DNA of 46,215 bases from Bacteroidaceae bacterium (GCA_017555845.1 JAFZFO010000022.1:1-46215), one strand, 5' to 3'; counted from the stretch's first letter, positions 1 to 12,746 are shown. Made by a program: numbers and translations. Notes: generated by a model not told the origin, from the sequence alone.

Positions 1-330
1 TGACATTCAGGGAATAAGCGAGGACCTGTTTGAAGTGCGGTAGCGTTATTTTTTATCCATAACGCTAAACCGCACAAGTCCCGGAGCGCCTGAATGGCAA
101 CGAGCAGCCTTTAATGGCACCATTGCGAGCGAGCAATGTTTGCGACGACGGAAGCTTTAGCTCCCCAAAGGAGTGCGCCCCAGCGCACAGCCAACCGAGG
201 GATGTCGCTTGCGACTCGTGAGCAAAAGGCTGTTGTGACTAATTTTGCCGGTGACGGGCGCTTTTGCTACTTTTCACGCGATGAAAAGTAGGGATAGAAC
301 GACATGAAGAGAATACAAGTGAACAATCAA
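1..330. repeat. Non-coding, structured intergenic repeat region (left edge)
   Basis: No credible gene lies here. The stretch is dense in short inverted repeats: GTGCGGT-AGCGTT (35-47) pairs with AACGCTAAACCGCAC (61-75) apart from a two-base bulge, CATTGC/GCAATG sits near 121-138, and CTACTTTTCA (267-276) pairs perfectly with TGAAAAGTAG (282-291) around a 5-nt loop. Positions 194-227 match 46088-46121 at 32 of 34 bases, and 293-323 match 46185-46215 at about 25 of 31, so this is one copy of a dispersed element whose other copy is at the right edge. The left boundary is outside the window. Confidence 0.7.
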
Positions 331-407
331 GGTTGATGACTGCCGTAGAATACAATAGTAAACAATAGCAAGTCCACAGTAAATTTCTACTGAGCCTTTT
401 TTTAGAG

Positions 408-430
408 ATCCCTCACACAAGGTGCGGGAT
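408..430. repeat. Small hairpin in the left intergenic region
   Basis: ATCCCTCAC (408-416) and GTGCGGGAT (422-430) form a 9-bp stem with one G-T pair and a 5-nt loop. It follows a T-rich run (397-403). The 13-mer at 384-396 is the exact reverse complement of 45512-45524, just after the last gene. Function unknown; probably another piece of the intergenic repeat family. Confidence 0.4.
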
Positions 431-466
431 GACATTGACTTTTGGGTCAACATCTATATTATTGCC

Positions 467-510
467 AAAAAGAATGCCATTCCTCAAATTAGTGGAATGG
501 CATTCTTTTT
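467..510 (-). terminator. Rho-independent terminator of the GH123/GH33 gene
   Basis: A perfect 17-bp stem (467-483 with 494-510) with a 10-nt loop has A5 at its left end and T5 at its right end, so it can terminate in either direction. It lies 21 nt beyond the stop of the minus-strand glycosidase gene, for which it is the natural terminator. Confidence 0.85.
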
Positions 511-530
511 ATAGAGTCAATTATTGAAAC

Positions 531-3500
531 TTACTTGACCAAGACCTTTTTGCCTTCGATGATGTAAATTCCTTTGCTTGGAGTTTCGACCTTTCTACCC
601 TGCAAATCGTAAATAGCTTTTACCTTTGACTTGCGTCGACCGTTGGTTCCGTTTTCAGCTTTCACCTCATCAACGCCTGTCTCTACGTCCACTGCATCAA
701 TGCGGAAATGGTTGCTGTAGTTGCCACTATATCCCTCGGAACCCGACCATGCGTCGAATGCACCCGACGCCATGAGGATGATTGAACCATCGTTGCCGTT
801 GGCTCTCTTGCTAACGATGTAGTATCTGTCGGCAACAGATGCCTGGTTGATGCTCCAGTCGCAATAGGTTGCATTGTAAGTAGCAAGTGTACCGCTATTG
901 TTGTTGTAGCCGTAGTTGCCACCGGCACGCCAAATCATATAGAGCTGTGCCTTCTCATTAAAAAAACTGTACTTGCCACTTGCCTCCTTCTTGCAAAGAA
1001 ACTGCGCTGACTCGCCAAGATCGGCAGCCGAAGATGTGCTCACCTCAAGGACATTGCTGTCATTGATGTAAAGCGCGCGCTCAGTACCCGACTGCTGTAC
1101 GTTGGTAAAGGTGAGAACCTTGCCGTCCCACTTGTCGGCAGGCTTGTTGCCCGCGAACACAGCATAGACAGCATCGAGCTCGGCCGGTGTTGGCTTCTCG
1201 CTCAAGGCAGCAAGCGCTGCTGCAAGAGCATCCTTATTGTCGGCTGACATGCCGGCCTCATCGGCCAAGGCATTGAAGTACTCACGTACGAATGCACGCT
1301 GGTCAACATCGCGCTTGATGCTGTAAGCACCGTTTGTGATGTATTCAAGGTCATAGGCAACATAGAGGTTGTCGAAACCGTCAAAGTTGTGCTGTCCGGC
1401 GCCTGTAGGGAAGCTTGTAGATACAGGGTTATCGCGTTTGCCGAAGCCTGTGAGTGTCTCCTCATAGATGAAACCGATGCGGTCATCGGCCTGAAGGTCC
1501 ATTGAGCTGTATGCCGAAGAGGTGTTGCTCACCTGGAAGTAGCCGTTCCAACCGTTAGCGAAGTTGGCAACAGTATTGAAATCGGCAAGCTCGGTCAACT
1601 CCTTGTAGAAGATACCAACGTTTGTGCGGCCGCTGCCTGTAGGCAATGACTGCAGAACAAGGTACATCTCCTTGCTGTCGCTGTTGCGCTGTACGGGAAC
1701 AACGAGAATCTCGCCATTGGTTGAGTTGCCGCCGGGTGTGAGACCCGAGCCTGCGAAAGTACTCTTTACATCGGTACTCCACTCGCCCTCGCCTGTGAGG
1801 GTGTTGCTATAGGTGTAGATGTTATAGATGCGGCCACCGCCAACACGGCTCGAGAGGATTACGCGGCCATCGGGCAACTCCTCGCACTTTGGCTCATCGC
1901 CGCCGGGAGCAGGGAGTGCATGTGCACCACCAAGGGCGTGCCATGTCTTGCCGAAGTCATCGGAATAGACAACGCGGTTACCGTTTGGGCGTGCACACAT
2001 GGCAGCATAGAGGCGGTAATACTTGTCCTTCTTTACAATGCGGCTCTGGAATACCTTACCGCCACCCACGAATGCCGACTGGATTGGGTTGCCGGCATCG
2101 AAAAGGCTGTAGATATCCTCGGTAACGTTGATTGGCTCCTCCCAAGTCTCGCCATTGTCCTTGCTGAGGATGGTGGCAATGAGGTTAGGGTTCTGGCGTG
2201 TGGTGTTGCCATTGCCATACACGGTACAGCCGGCAACTGCAATGATGAGTACCTCGTCGCTTGTGCGGTCGGCAACAATGGCAGGGTCACCGAATGCAGT
2301 ATCGAAATAGTTCACGGTTGCCGATGTGCGGCCTGTACCCACAGCAACATCAATCATGTCGCTCCATGTTGCACCGTGGTCGTCGCTTGTGCGGCATACT
2401 ACGTCAACCTGTCCGTAACCGGGATCGGTACCGCATACAAGACGCGCTGCGGCTGTTATAAGGCGACCATTGCTTGCTGTTGAGATACCGGGAATACGAT
2501 AAGGAGGAATCACACCATCGCCCTTACTTGTGTTGTAGAGGTCCTGTTTCTTTGGTGTCGCAAGAGTACTGATATTGTACACAGTGATTGTAGTGCCCTC
2601 GACCTTTACATCGGCACCCTTCAACACGTTGCCAACCATGTCTACTGCAAGCATTGACTCATCGATGGCAGAGGTTGTGATGAAGAAACCGCCATTGAAG
2701 GCCTTCTCGCCTGTAGTGTTGTTGATGACATATACATCGGCATTGTCCTCAACAACTACTTCATAGATATTCTTGCCCTCAATGTCCACCTGCTCTATAC
2801 GCCACAGGTTATCATCGGCTGTAGCAGGACCTGCAGCCCATGTGGTGAGGTGCTCGATACCACCTACCATATAACTTGAGTTATTGTTTGAGCAGTTCAA
2901 TGCTTCATTGAAGTAGTAGTAGCTGACACCACCATATTCGTAGATGTTGGCAATGCCAAGCTCGCTGAACGAACCCAGCAACGAAGCATTTGCACCACCT
3001 GCGACAATGGGGTTTCCGTCGCCGTTCTTGATGCCTACCTTGCCACCACCAAGCGAAGTGATGTGCCAGATACCATTGTTGGTTGTCACTTTAGTATCGG
3101 ACTGCAGAGTGAAACGCTGGCCGTTGCCTGTGTGGGTTGCATTGTTATAGAGGTGCTCCTTACGTGCTGTAGCCTTGCTGATAAGATGATAGTATCCGGT
3201 TGCGATAGTTGCAGGCTCGGGTATCTCAACCTCGAGACCGTTGAGGAATGCCTCGAGATCCTCAACCAATGCAGCACAATCCTCGCCTGCGACAGAACCT
3301 ATAAAGCGGCCAAGCAGGGTGTTGAGTTTATAGAGCTTATCTGCATTGTCGCTATACTCCTCGCGGAGAATCTGGATCTTCTCGTACTGATGGATACCCT
3401 CGATAAGGCGCTCGAAGCGTACGCTTGAACGGTTGCCTGGATAGTAGCAGTATGTATCGCCCGAGCCGAACTTACGGTAGCGGCTGTCGGTAAGCGGATC

Positions 3501-5555
3501 CTCGTCCCAGTTCATCCATGACCAGTGCAAGTAACCGTCGAGGTTCATCTTTGCCGCATAGATTGGCAGATAGGCAGCCTCGGCAGGATATGAGTTTGTA
3601 TAGATATTGGGCTCGCTGTTGGCACAACTGGTGTAGAATGTTGTGATGCGGTTCTTTGACTTGCGGTCGGCAAGCTGTGCGGCTGTGATGTAGTGCTCCT
3701 GACCGAGCTGCACGCACTTGTCGTGAAGGATGTCACAGAGCGCACTGTGGTAGTTACCCGCCAAAGCCATCTTGAAGCCAAGAGCGTTTGCAATCTCATG
3801 TGCCTTGAGCATTGCGGCCTCGCCACGCTCATCGACAGCGATGACAGTCTTCTCGAACCAGCCTTTCTGCTGCAAGTGAGCCTTGAATGCTGTGAGGAAG
3901 CTTGTCCACAACTCGCGGTACTCTGTAGAAGAATATGTAGTAGTGAGGTTCTTGTAGCTGTTTGAAGCCTCATCGAAATAGCGGAAGCTCATGTCCCATG
4001 GCAACATGCTGAAGCAGTTGATCTGCTTGTTGATGCCATACTCGGCACAAAGCTCTACATATTTGTCGAAAATTTCATAGTCATACTCCCAAGTGCCGTT
4101 GCTCTTCTTTGTTGTGAGAACCATCGGGTCAAAGAGGTCGTGTGTCTGCTCGCCCCATGGCTCATAGAAAAGGATTGCGCTGACAACACGCTGGCCGGCA
4201 CGGCCAAGAGCAGCGAGATATGGGCGCAGAGCCTCGAGGTGCTCATCGCTCCAACGCTCTACCTGATAGTAACGGCTAACGGCGTAGGGCTGCTGCCAGA
4301 AGTCGAGATGGAACTTCTGATCGGCCACTGTTGGCAATGAGTGGCTGTTGACATTCACTTTGAGAGTGAGGCTCTTTACCACGTTGCCGTTCTTGTCGAC
4401 AACCTCAAGGGCTGTTGTGTATTCGCCGGCCTCGATGTCGCGTGGAACCTCAACGGTACACCACACGGGGCGTGTCTCCATTGCAGGGACAGCATGTGGC
4501 TTGTCCTGGTCAATGACATCGGCTACCAACCATGTCGGCATGGTCATTGAGTTGTTGCCGCAAGAGGTAAAGTCATCGGTAATGACATAATTTACAAAGC
4601 GTGCCTCGGCTGCATTGATGCCGGTTGCCTTGCCATCCTTCTGCCATTCTGTCATGCGTACAGCGAGTGTATCCTGGTTGCTCTTGCTATAGAGGACTGC
4701 CTGAACATTGGCACGCTCGCCCTTCCATGCGTGGATTGTGGCAACATCCTTCTGTGCAACCTGTGGTACCTCGTGCAACTTATAGTGTACATCACGTGAT
4801 GCCCATGTAGCGTTGAGACCTGCAGGCAATGCATTCCATGATGCCTCGTCGGGTACTGTGCCCACACGTGGCTCGGCATAATTGTCAATTGGATAGCCAC
4901 CCTCTACCTCATCATTGGCCACGCCGTTGATTTTGAGTGTGACATCGATGATGGCGCCACCGTCACTGATGAAGTTGGCATAGGAGCCCGAAGGGTCGAT
5001 GCTATTCCACTGGATGGCATAACGCATGCGGTAGGTTGAGCCCTGCTCAAGACCCTCGGGGACGCGGAATGAACCGGGAGCGAGCACATCGCCGCTGCTC
5101 TGGTAAATACCGGCGCTGTTCCAGCCTGTATCGCCATTGGTATTCTTGCCATAGAGCGACCAGCACATGAGTTCGTTGCCCTCGCCCTTTGTGTATGGGC
5201 CATTACCCTCGAGGTTAACCTCGAACTGTTTGCTGTTGTCCCAATCGACAAACACATAGCCATGCATCCATGCACCGTTGATTGCAATGAGGGGAGTTAC
5301 GGTCTCGCCGCTCTTTACCTCAAAGACGGTTGATGTCTTGTCAAAATAGGCCGCGCAACGTGGTGCCGAAGCAATGTTGCTGAGCTGTTGTTGTGGACTT
5401 TGTGTACCTACAATGCCCACTGTCTTTGGATAGTGGGTTGCGTGGGTCACGTTCACATCGGCACCGTGCTTGACATAATAGTCGCTCTGCGCAGTCGCGC
5501 CCATGCTGATGAACATGGCCGACAAAGCCGAAAGAAGAATTGATTTGAGTTTCAT
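531..5555 (-). CDS. Secreted two-enzyme glycosidase: GH123/DUF4091-like domain fused to a GH33 sialidase, with a type IX-like tail
   Basis: This 1674-aa exported protein appears to carry two catalytic modules. Residues 1-22 are a signal peptide. Residues about 50-215 are a beta-rich adhesion-type region. Residues about 225-760 resemble the GH123/DUF4091 family (beta-N-acetylgalactosaminidases), including an adjacent Asp575-Glu576 pair (VDERGE) of the kind GH123 uses for substrate-assisted catalysis. Residues about 780-1000 form a beta-rich linker. Residues about 1005-1390 are a GH33 sialidase propeller with YRIPGIS near 1018 (the sialidase RIP motif), three Asp boxes (SDDHGATW, SKDNGETW, SDDFGKTW), an acidic stretch before LPDGR, and a late Tyr-Glu (GFIYEE). 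The C-terminus (YDLQGRK...KGIYIIEGKK) is like Prevotella type IX secretion tails. Family knowledge suggests release of terminal sialic acid and beta-GalNAc from host glycans. Pairing both on one substrate is inference. The GH33 call is firm; the GH123 call is fairly confident. Confidence 0.88.
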   Translation of the reverse strand: MKLKSILLSALSAMFISMGATAQSDYYVKHGADVNVTHATHYPKTVGIVGTQSPQQQLSNIASAPRCAAYFDKTSTVFEVKSGETVTPLIAINGAWMHGYVFVDWDNSKQFEVNLEGNGPYTKGEGNELMCWSLYGKNTNGDTGWNSAGIYQSSGDVLAPGSFRVPEGLEQGSTYRMRYAIQWNSIDPSGSYANFISDGGAIIDVTLKINGVANDEVEGGYPIDNYAEPRVGTVPDEASWNALPAGLNATWASRDVHYKLHEVPQVAQKDVATIHAWKGERANVQAVLYSKSNQDTLAVRMTEWQKDGKATGINAAEARFVNYVITDDFTSCGNNSMTMPTWLVADVIDQDKPHAVPAMETRPVWCTVEVPRDIEAGEYTTALEVVDKNGNVVKSLTLKVNVNSHSLPTVADQKFHLDFWQQPYAVSRYYQVERWSDEHLEALRPYLAALGRAGQRVVSAILFYEPWGEQTHDLFDPMVLTTKKSNGTWEYDYEIFDKYVELCAEYGINKQINCFSMLPWDMSFRYFDEASNSYKNLTTTYSSTEYRELWTSFLTAFKAHLQQKGWFEKTVIAVDERGEAAMLKAHEIANALGFKMALAGNYHSALCDILHDKCVQLGQEHYITAAQLADRKSKNRITTFYTSCANSEPNIYTNSYPAEAAYLPIYAAKMNLDGYLHWSWMNWDEDPLTDSRYRKFGSGDTYCYYPGNRSSVRFERLIEGIHQYEKIQILREEYSDNADKLYKLNTLLGRFIGSVAGEDCAALVEDLEAFLNGLEVEIPEPATIATGYYHLISKATARKEHLYNNATHTGNGQRFTLQSDTKVTTNNGIWHITSLGGGKVGIKNGDGNPIVAGGANASLLGSFSELGIANIYEYGGVSYYYFNEALNCSNNNSSYMVGGIEHLTTWAAGPATADDNLWRIEQVDIEGKNIYEVVVEDNADVYVINNTTGEKAFNGGFFITTSAIDESMLAVDMVGNVLKGADVKVEGTTITVYNISTLATPKKQDLYNTSKGDGVIPPYRIPGISTASNGRLITAAARLVCGTDPGYGQVDVVCRTSDDHGATWSDMIDVAVGTGRTSATVNYFDTAFGDPAIVADRTSDEVLIIAVAGCTVYGNGNTTRQNPNLIATILSKDNGETWEEPINVTEDIYSLFDAGNPIQSAFVGGGKVFQSRIVKKDKYYRLYAAMCARPNGNRVVYSDDFGKTWHALGGAHALPAPGGDEPKCEELPDGRVILSSRVGGGRIYNIYTYSNTLTGEGEWSTDVKSTFAGSGLTPGGNSTNGEILVVPVQRNSDSKEMYLVLQSLPTGSGRTNVGIFYKELTELADFNTVANFANGWNGYFQVSNTSSAYSSMDLQADDRIGFIYEETLTGFGKRDNPVSTSFPTGAGQHNFDGFDNLYVAYDLEYITNGAYSIKRDVDQRAFVREYFNALADEAGMSADNKDALAAALAALSEKPTPAELDAVYAVFAGNKPADKWDGKVLTFTNVQQSGTERALYINDSNVLEVSTSSAADLGESAQFLCKKEASGKYSFFNEKAQLYMIWRAGGNYGYNNNSGTLATYNATYCDWSINQASVADRYYIVSKRANGNDGSIILMASGAFDAWSGSEGYSGNYSNHFRIDAVDVETGVDEVKAENGTNGRRKSKVKAIYDLQGRKVETPSKGIYIIEGKKVLVK

Positions 5556-5713
5556 TTGGATTTATATTTAATGTTGATATTCAGTCACTGATGCACATTA
5601 ATATTATGCAAATTAAATAAAAAAATCCAACTTCAACCAACAAAAAACAACCTCTTTTCAATATATAAAAATGGGGGGGGGTAATACGTTGATATACAAC
5701 GTGATAGAAAGTG
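5556..5713. promoter_or_regulatory. Upstream region of the GH123/GH33 gene with a G9/C9 tract
   Basis: This 158-bp gap separates the rluA-type gene from the glycosidase gene, both on the minus strand. It contains nine consecutive G on the plus strand (5673-5681; C9 on the transcribed-sense strand), about 118 nt upstream of the glycosidase start. An ACGTTG/CAACGT hairpin (5686-5702) flanks the tract. A weak minus-strand -7-like box (TTAATTTG, 5616-5609) has upstream TTG triplets at roughly 17 and 21 nt. No classical terminator for the preceding gene is evident. The promoter assignment is tentative. Confidence 0.4.
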
Positions 5714-7360
5714 TTAAAATTCGAAGGAAATATTATTGCACTCGAGTGCAATAACGCCCTTGCCGGCAGGGTGGACAAAGGAGATGCGCGATGCATGGAG
5801 CATGAGCCTTTCGCCGGCCGTGCCATAGAGTGAATCGCCGAGAATTGGGCAGTCGAGCCCGTCCTTGTGGGCTGCATGGACGCGCAGCTGATGGGTGCGG
5901 CCCGTAACGGGCTCAAAGTGCACGACAGCACATTGACGGCCATTACGCTCAACAGTGCCGATGACCTTGTAACGTGTTACGACAGGCTTGCCATTGACGG
6001 TATCGACCTTTTGGCGCGGACGGTTGTCGTAATCGGGCGCAAGGGGCAGTTCAATGGTTCCTTCGCTCTTAACGGGCACACCATCAAGTATGGCGGTGTA
6101 CAGTTTCTTGACCTCGCGACCGGCAAAGGAGCGTTGCAGTTCCTTGTAGACCTCCATTGACTTTGCAGCCACAAGAAGTCCAGATGTCGCCATATCGAGA
6201 CGGTGCGCGACAAAGAGTTCGTTGCTGTGCAGATAGCAATCGCGCAGCCACTGCTGCACCGACATTCCGCCCATGATACCGGGCACGGAGAGCACGCCCG
6301 AGGGTTTGTCGACAACCACTATGTGTTCATCCTCAAAGATAATATTGATGCTGCTTATATCGCCGCCCTTTTCGAGGGCATTCTCATCGACATCGAGCCC
6401 CTGAAGCATGAAGCCGAGGATGGGCTCGCACTTGCTCTTGCAAGCGCCATAGAAACAGCCGTCGCGGCGCACCTCGCCGGCAGGCGACGCACCAATCCAG
6501 AACTCGGCTACAGCAATGGGTGTCAAGGAGTTGAGATAGGCATACTGCAGGAGTTTGGGCGCAGCGCACTCCCCTGCCCCACCCGGCGGAATGATGCCCG
6601 AATGTTGGGCAAAAATATCGAGCAGACTCTTTTCACTACCACTGCCGTTGAGCATCTTGAACTGCTCGAAGAGCCAACGTTGCAGAGCGGCTGAACGGCG
6701 CTTGCGCTCCTCCTTCATTGCGGCAATGGAGGCCTTGAAAGGAGCAACGGCGGCCTCGCACCCGGCAAGTTGCTGCAGCCACCTTGCAGTGGTGCGTTTG
6801 AGCTCGGCCTTCTGGTACTGGCTTTCGCGCACCAAGGCGGCCTCATCGGCGGCCGAGAGGTTACCGGCGGCACGCAACTCACTGCGGCGTTGCTTGTCAA
6901 GACGCATATCCTCGCGCATGGCGGCAAGCTGCTGTTCCATAGCGCGTTTCACATCAGCGACAGCGGCAACAGCAGCAATATATCCTTCACTGCATTCCGT
7001 ATCCTTGATTCTTTTGTTGAGGGCTGTAATCCCGCTCTCCTCCTGCTTGAAATAGCCACCGGGAGATTGCAGGTCGAAGACCGGCGGAACAAAGCCCGCA
7101 ACATTGTTGCTGCCGGCAAGAAGCCCCGAGAAAGCGGCAAGATAGCCAAGTGAGCCGGAGGCGTCGCGCACGACAAGGACACCGAACATCTTGCCCCTGG
7201 CGGCATCGGCAGCAAGGGCGCTGTCGAGCGAGAGCATATCGCGCACCTCGCCGGCCGCCATCATGCAAAGGGGATGGGGCGAATAGTAAAAAGGGTTGTT
7301 GAAGCGCTGTGGCGCTTCAACAACCGATATATCTGATTTGAAACGGTGGAGCAATGACAT
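5714..7360 (-). CDS. RluA-family RNA pseudouridine synthase with a long N-terminal extension
   Basis: This 548-aa protein has an RluA-type pseudouridine synthase domain in its C-terminal 220 residues. That domain begins at about IIFEDEHIVVVDKPSG and contains the catalytic-Asp motif HRLDMATSGLL, followed by the family motif GRTHQLRVH. The first 310 or so residues are an Ala/Arg-rich, partly coiled-coil extension seen in long Bacteroidetes and Vibrio RluA homologues. The enzyme should isomerise uridine in rRNA or tRNA in the cytoplasm; the site cannot be told from sequence. The ATG overlaps the stop of the upstream GH110 gene by one base (TGATG), so translation is probably coupled. A TTG codon one triplet earlier would extend the frame but is less likely as the start. 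Confidence 0.88.
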   Translation of the reverse strand: MSLLHRFKSDISVVEAPQRFNNPFYYSPHPLCMMAAGEVRDMLSLDSALAADAARGKMFGVLVVRDASGSLGYLAAFSGLLAGSNNVAGFVPPVFDLQSPGGYFKQEESGITALNKRIKDTECSEGYIAAVAAVADVKRAMEQQLAAMREDMRLDKQRRSELRAAGNLSAADEAALVRESQYQKAELKRTTARWLQQLAGCEAAVAPFKASIAAMKEERKRRSAALQRWLFEQFKMLNGSGSEKSLLDIFAQHSGIIPPGGAGECAAPKLLQYAYLNSLTPIAVAEFWIGASPAGEVRRDGCFYGACKSKCEPILGFMLQGLDVDENALEKGGDISSINIIFEDEHIVVVDKPSGVLSVPGIMGGMSVQQWLRDCYLHSNELFVAHRLDMATSGLLVAAKSMEVYKELQRSFAGREVKKLYTAILDGVPVKSEGTIELPLAPDYDNRPRQKVDTVNGKPVVTRYKVIGTVERNGRQCAVVHFEPVTGRTHQLRVHAAHKDGLDCPILGDSLYGTAGERLMLHASRISFVHPAGKGVIALECNNISFEF

Positions 7361-9186
7361 CAATAGCGGTACATTACATCCTTCTGCTCATCGAAGCCGG
7401 TAGAGAAGTCGTTGTCCTCGATGGTGACGTTTACAACCTTGTCGAGCAAGAAACGGTATTTGTTCCAGTGGAATGGAGCAAAGTCGTTGTTCTGAACCAC
7501 CTTGTTGCCACGGAACACAAGTCCGTCGATGGACTTTGCATAGACAATGGGGGCATCGAAAGTCTCGAACACGTTGTTCTCAATGACCACACCCTTGCCG
7601 TCGCCGCCATGGAAATACTTTGTCTGCGATGCGAGATCGGGGATTTCGGGGTAGATTGAGATTATACCGTTTGTAAACTGGAACATGCTTGTGAGGGCAT
7701 TGACAAAACGGTTGTTGCGGATAACGACATCGCGGCAGGCACCGGTCTCGAACCAGCCGTTGCAGTCGCCGCAAAGCAAGATTGCAGTACCTGATGTGTG
7801 GTCAAAGAGGTTATTCTCCACGAGTGTGCTCTTTGGAGTGCTGAACAATGCACCACGGGCGCGGTTGTTGCGGATTGTATTGCCGGCGAAATAGACCTCG
7901 GGGGTCCACTCGAGGTTCTCGATACCATACTTTCCGTTGGCGATGTCGGCCGGCAACGGTTTCTCGAACTTGATCTTGAACTCCTTGCAGCCGGCAAGCT
8001 GATCCTTGTCGTATGGTGCAATCTCAACGACGCGGTTGCCCTCGGTAATCTCCATGACATCGGAACGTACGAACTGCACGCTGTCGCCCTCGCCGCCCCA
8101 GTAGAAACCATAGGCCTGACCATGCATGTAACGGCCAACAAGAGTATTGTCATCGAGACGGTCCACTACGCGGAGGTAGGTACCATGAACGTTGATGGCA
8201 TCGTCCATCATACCCTCATACAAGCCGTTGACTGACACGATTTTACCCTTGCAGCCCGAGAAGTGTGTGGCATCGGCCTGTGTAGTGAAGTAACGGCCGT
8301 CGTCGCCGCGGAGTGCGACATTGAAACCGTCGAGTGTGAGATTCTCGCTCATCTGGGCAAGCAAGCCCATACCCTCGGCATAGAACACGCATGAGTTCAA
8401 CAGTGTTGTGTTCTTGCATTCTGTAACAAAAATGCCGGGTGTTGGACGGGCATAAGAGCGCATGGCTATTACACTGCCCGGAACAAGGCGATGGTCGCGC
8501 CAAGGAGCACGTATCACATATGGTTCGACCTCCTGGACACCCGATGTACCGACACCGATGTCGCTGGTGGTATAGATGATGCGTTTTGTATCGCCCTCAA
8601 AGGCAATACCCCAACCGGGAACAAAGTTCCAGTTGCTGCCATAGACAACGAGGTAGCCGTTTTCGATGCGGTAGTTGGCGTATGGCGCTATGCGGTAGGT
8701 TATATATCCGTTCTCGACATCATTCTCAAGGACCTCGACCTGTGTAATTTGAGGAACGCGTGTGTCGACGGCAATATTCTCAAGTTTACAGTTCTCGCAA
8801 CCGACCATTGCGATGGGCAACATGCGGCCGTTCATCATGAAGTTGGCATAGCCTTCGCCGGCACCCTTGACAGTGAGGTTACGGACACCCTCCAGGGCTA
8901 CCGCCACAAGCTTGGGATTGTCCTGGTCGTGGTTGCTGACGTAGTATTCGCGCACATTGGCACTGTCGGGGTAGAAATCGTACTCACCGGACTCAAGCAC
9001 AAGGACTGCAGGCTTGCCGTCACACTCGGCCTTGATGGTTTCGATGGCAAGAGCGACCTCCTGGGTCATATCCTCGCCGGTACCGGGCACAACACCGAAA
9101 TCGGATGCATAATAAACCTTTTCAACACCGCAAGATGCCAAAGTGAGCAACAGCGATGAACAGACTGTAAAAAATATCTTTTTCAT
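7360..9186 (-). CDS. glaB: GH110 alpha-1,3-galactosidase lipoprotein (GlaB-like)
   Basis: This 608-aa protein starts with a lipoprotein signal (LLLTLASC, Cys19). The rest is a parallel beta-helix matching GH110 enzymes of gut Bacteroides and Akkermansia that remove terminal alpha-1,3-linked galactose, for example from blood group B or linear alpha-Gal. Hallmarks are SYARPTPGIFVTECKNT (about 244-260), YAEGMGLLAQ, the acidic TTQADATHF (about 301-309) and EGMMDDAINVHGTYL (about 324-338), which hold the likely catalytic acids. Substrate range within GH110 (branched B antigen only, or also linear alpha-Gal) cannot be set from sequence. It is the first gene of a two-gene unit with the pseudouridine synthase. 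Divergent from secA, with a possible -7 box at 9203-9210. Confidence 0.87.
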   Translation of the reverse strand: MKKIFFTVCSSLLLTLASCGVEKVYYASDFGVVPGTGEDMTQEVALAIETIKAECDGKPAVLVLESGEYDFYPDSANVREYYVSNHDQDNPKLVAVALEGVRNLTVKGAGEGYANFMMNGRMLPIAMVGCENCKLENIAVDTRVPQITQVEVLENDVENGYITYRIAPYANYRIENGYLVVYGSNWNFVPGWGIAFEGDTKRIIYTTSDIGVGTSGVQEVEPYVIRAPWRDHRLVPGSVIAMRSYARPTPGIFVTECKNTTLLNSCVFYAEGMGLLAQMSENLTLDGFNVALRGDDGRYFTTQADATHFSGCKGKIVSVNGLYEGMMDDAINVHGTYLRVVDRLDDNTLVGRYMHGQAYGFYWGGEGDSVQFVRSDVMEITEGNRVVEIAPYDKDQLAGCKEFKIKFEKPLPADIANGKYGIENLEWTPEVYFAGNTIRNNRARGALFSTPKSTLVENNLFDHTSGTAILLCGDCNGWFETGACRDVVIRNNRFVNALTSMFQFTNGIISIYPEIPDLASQTKYFHGGDGKGVVIENNVFETFDAPIVYAKSIDGLVFRGNKVVQNNDFAPFHWNKYRFLLDKVVNVTIEDNDFSTGFDEQKDVMYRY

Positions 9187-9202
9187 AATAATTCATTTTC
9201 TG

Positions 9203-9210
9203 CGAAGATA
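9203..9210 (-). promoter_or_regulatory. Possible -7 box of the GH110 gene
   Basis: The minus strand reads TATCTTCG, one base from the Bacteroidetes -7 consensus TAnnTTTG, 17 nt upstream of the start codon. No TTG was found at the expected 20-nt distance upstream, so support is partial. Confidence 0.35.
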
Positions 9211-9358
9211 GGACATTTTAACTGAATTATGGCAGATTTCATGAAAAAACTGTCAAACTATGCCGCAGCATTTGTCTTGGCACGCTTTTTGTTATGCCAT
9301 AAGTGAAAAACATTGAATTTATTCTCTTTTATATAAGGGGACTTTGGCAAATTATAAT

Positions 9359-9366
9359 TATCTTTG
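9359..9366 (+). promoter_or_regulatory. -7 box of the secA promoter
   Basis: TATCTTTG fits the Bacteroidetes -7 consensus exactly and lies 54 nt upstream of the secA ATG. The base triplet 20 nt upstream is not TTG; the nearest TTTG (9343-9346) is only 12 nt away. The 234-bp gap between the GH110 gene and secA holds this and the divergent promoter and nothing else recognised. Confidence 0.5.
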
Positions 9367-9420
9367 CGAGTAATAGCGCATTGGACATGCGTTCTGACAA
9401 AGAATAAAAAAATACAATAT

Positions 9421-12735
<3,315 letters not shown>

Positions 12736-12746
12736 AAAATAAAGTC

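Noticed and set aside
1920-2483. A 187-aa frame antisense to the sialidase domain
   Set aside because: The opposite strand encodes Asp boxes and RIP motif; the antisense product is a Cys/Ala-rich shadow.
9364-9420. Longer SecA start
   Set aside because: The added 19 codons begin inside the -7 promoter box and do not resemble the SecA N-terminus, which begins at MGFNEII.
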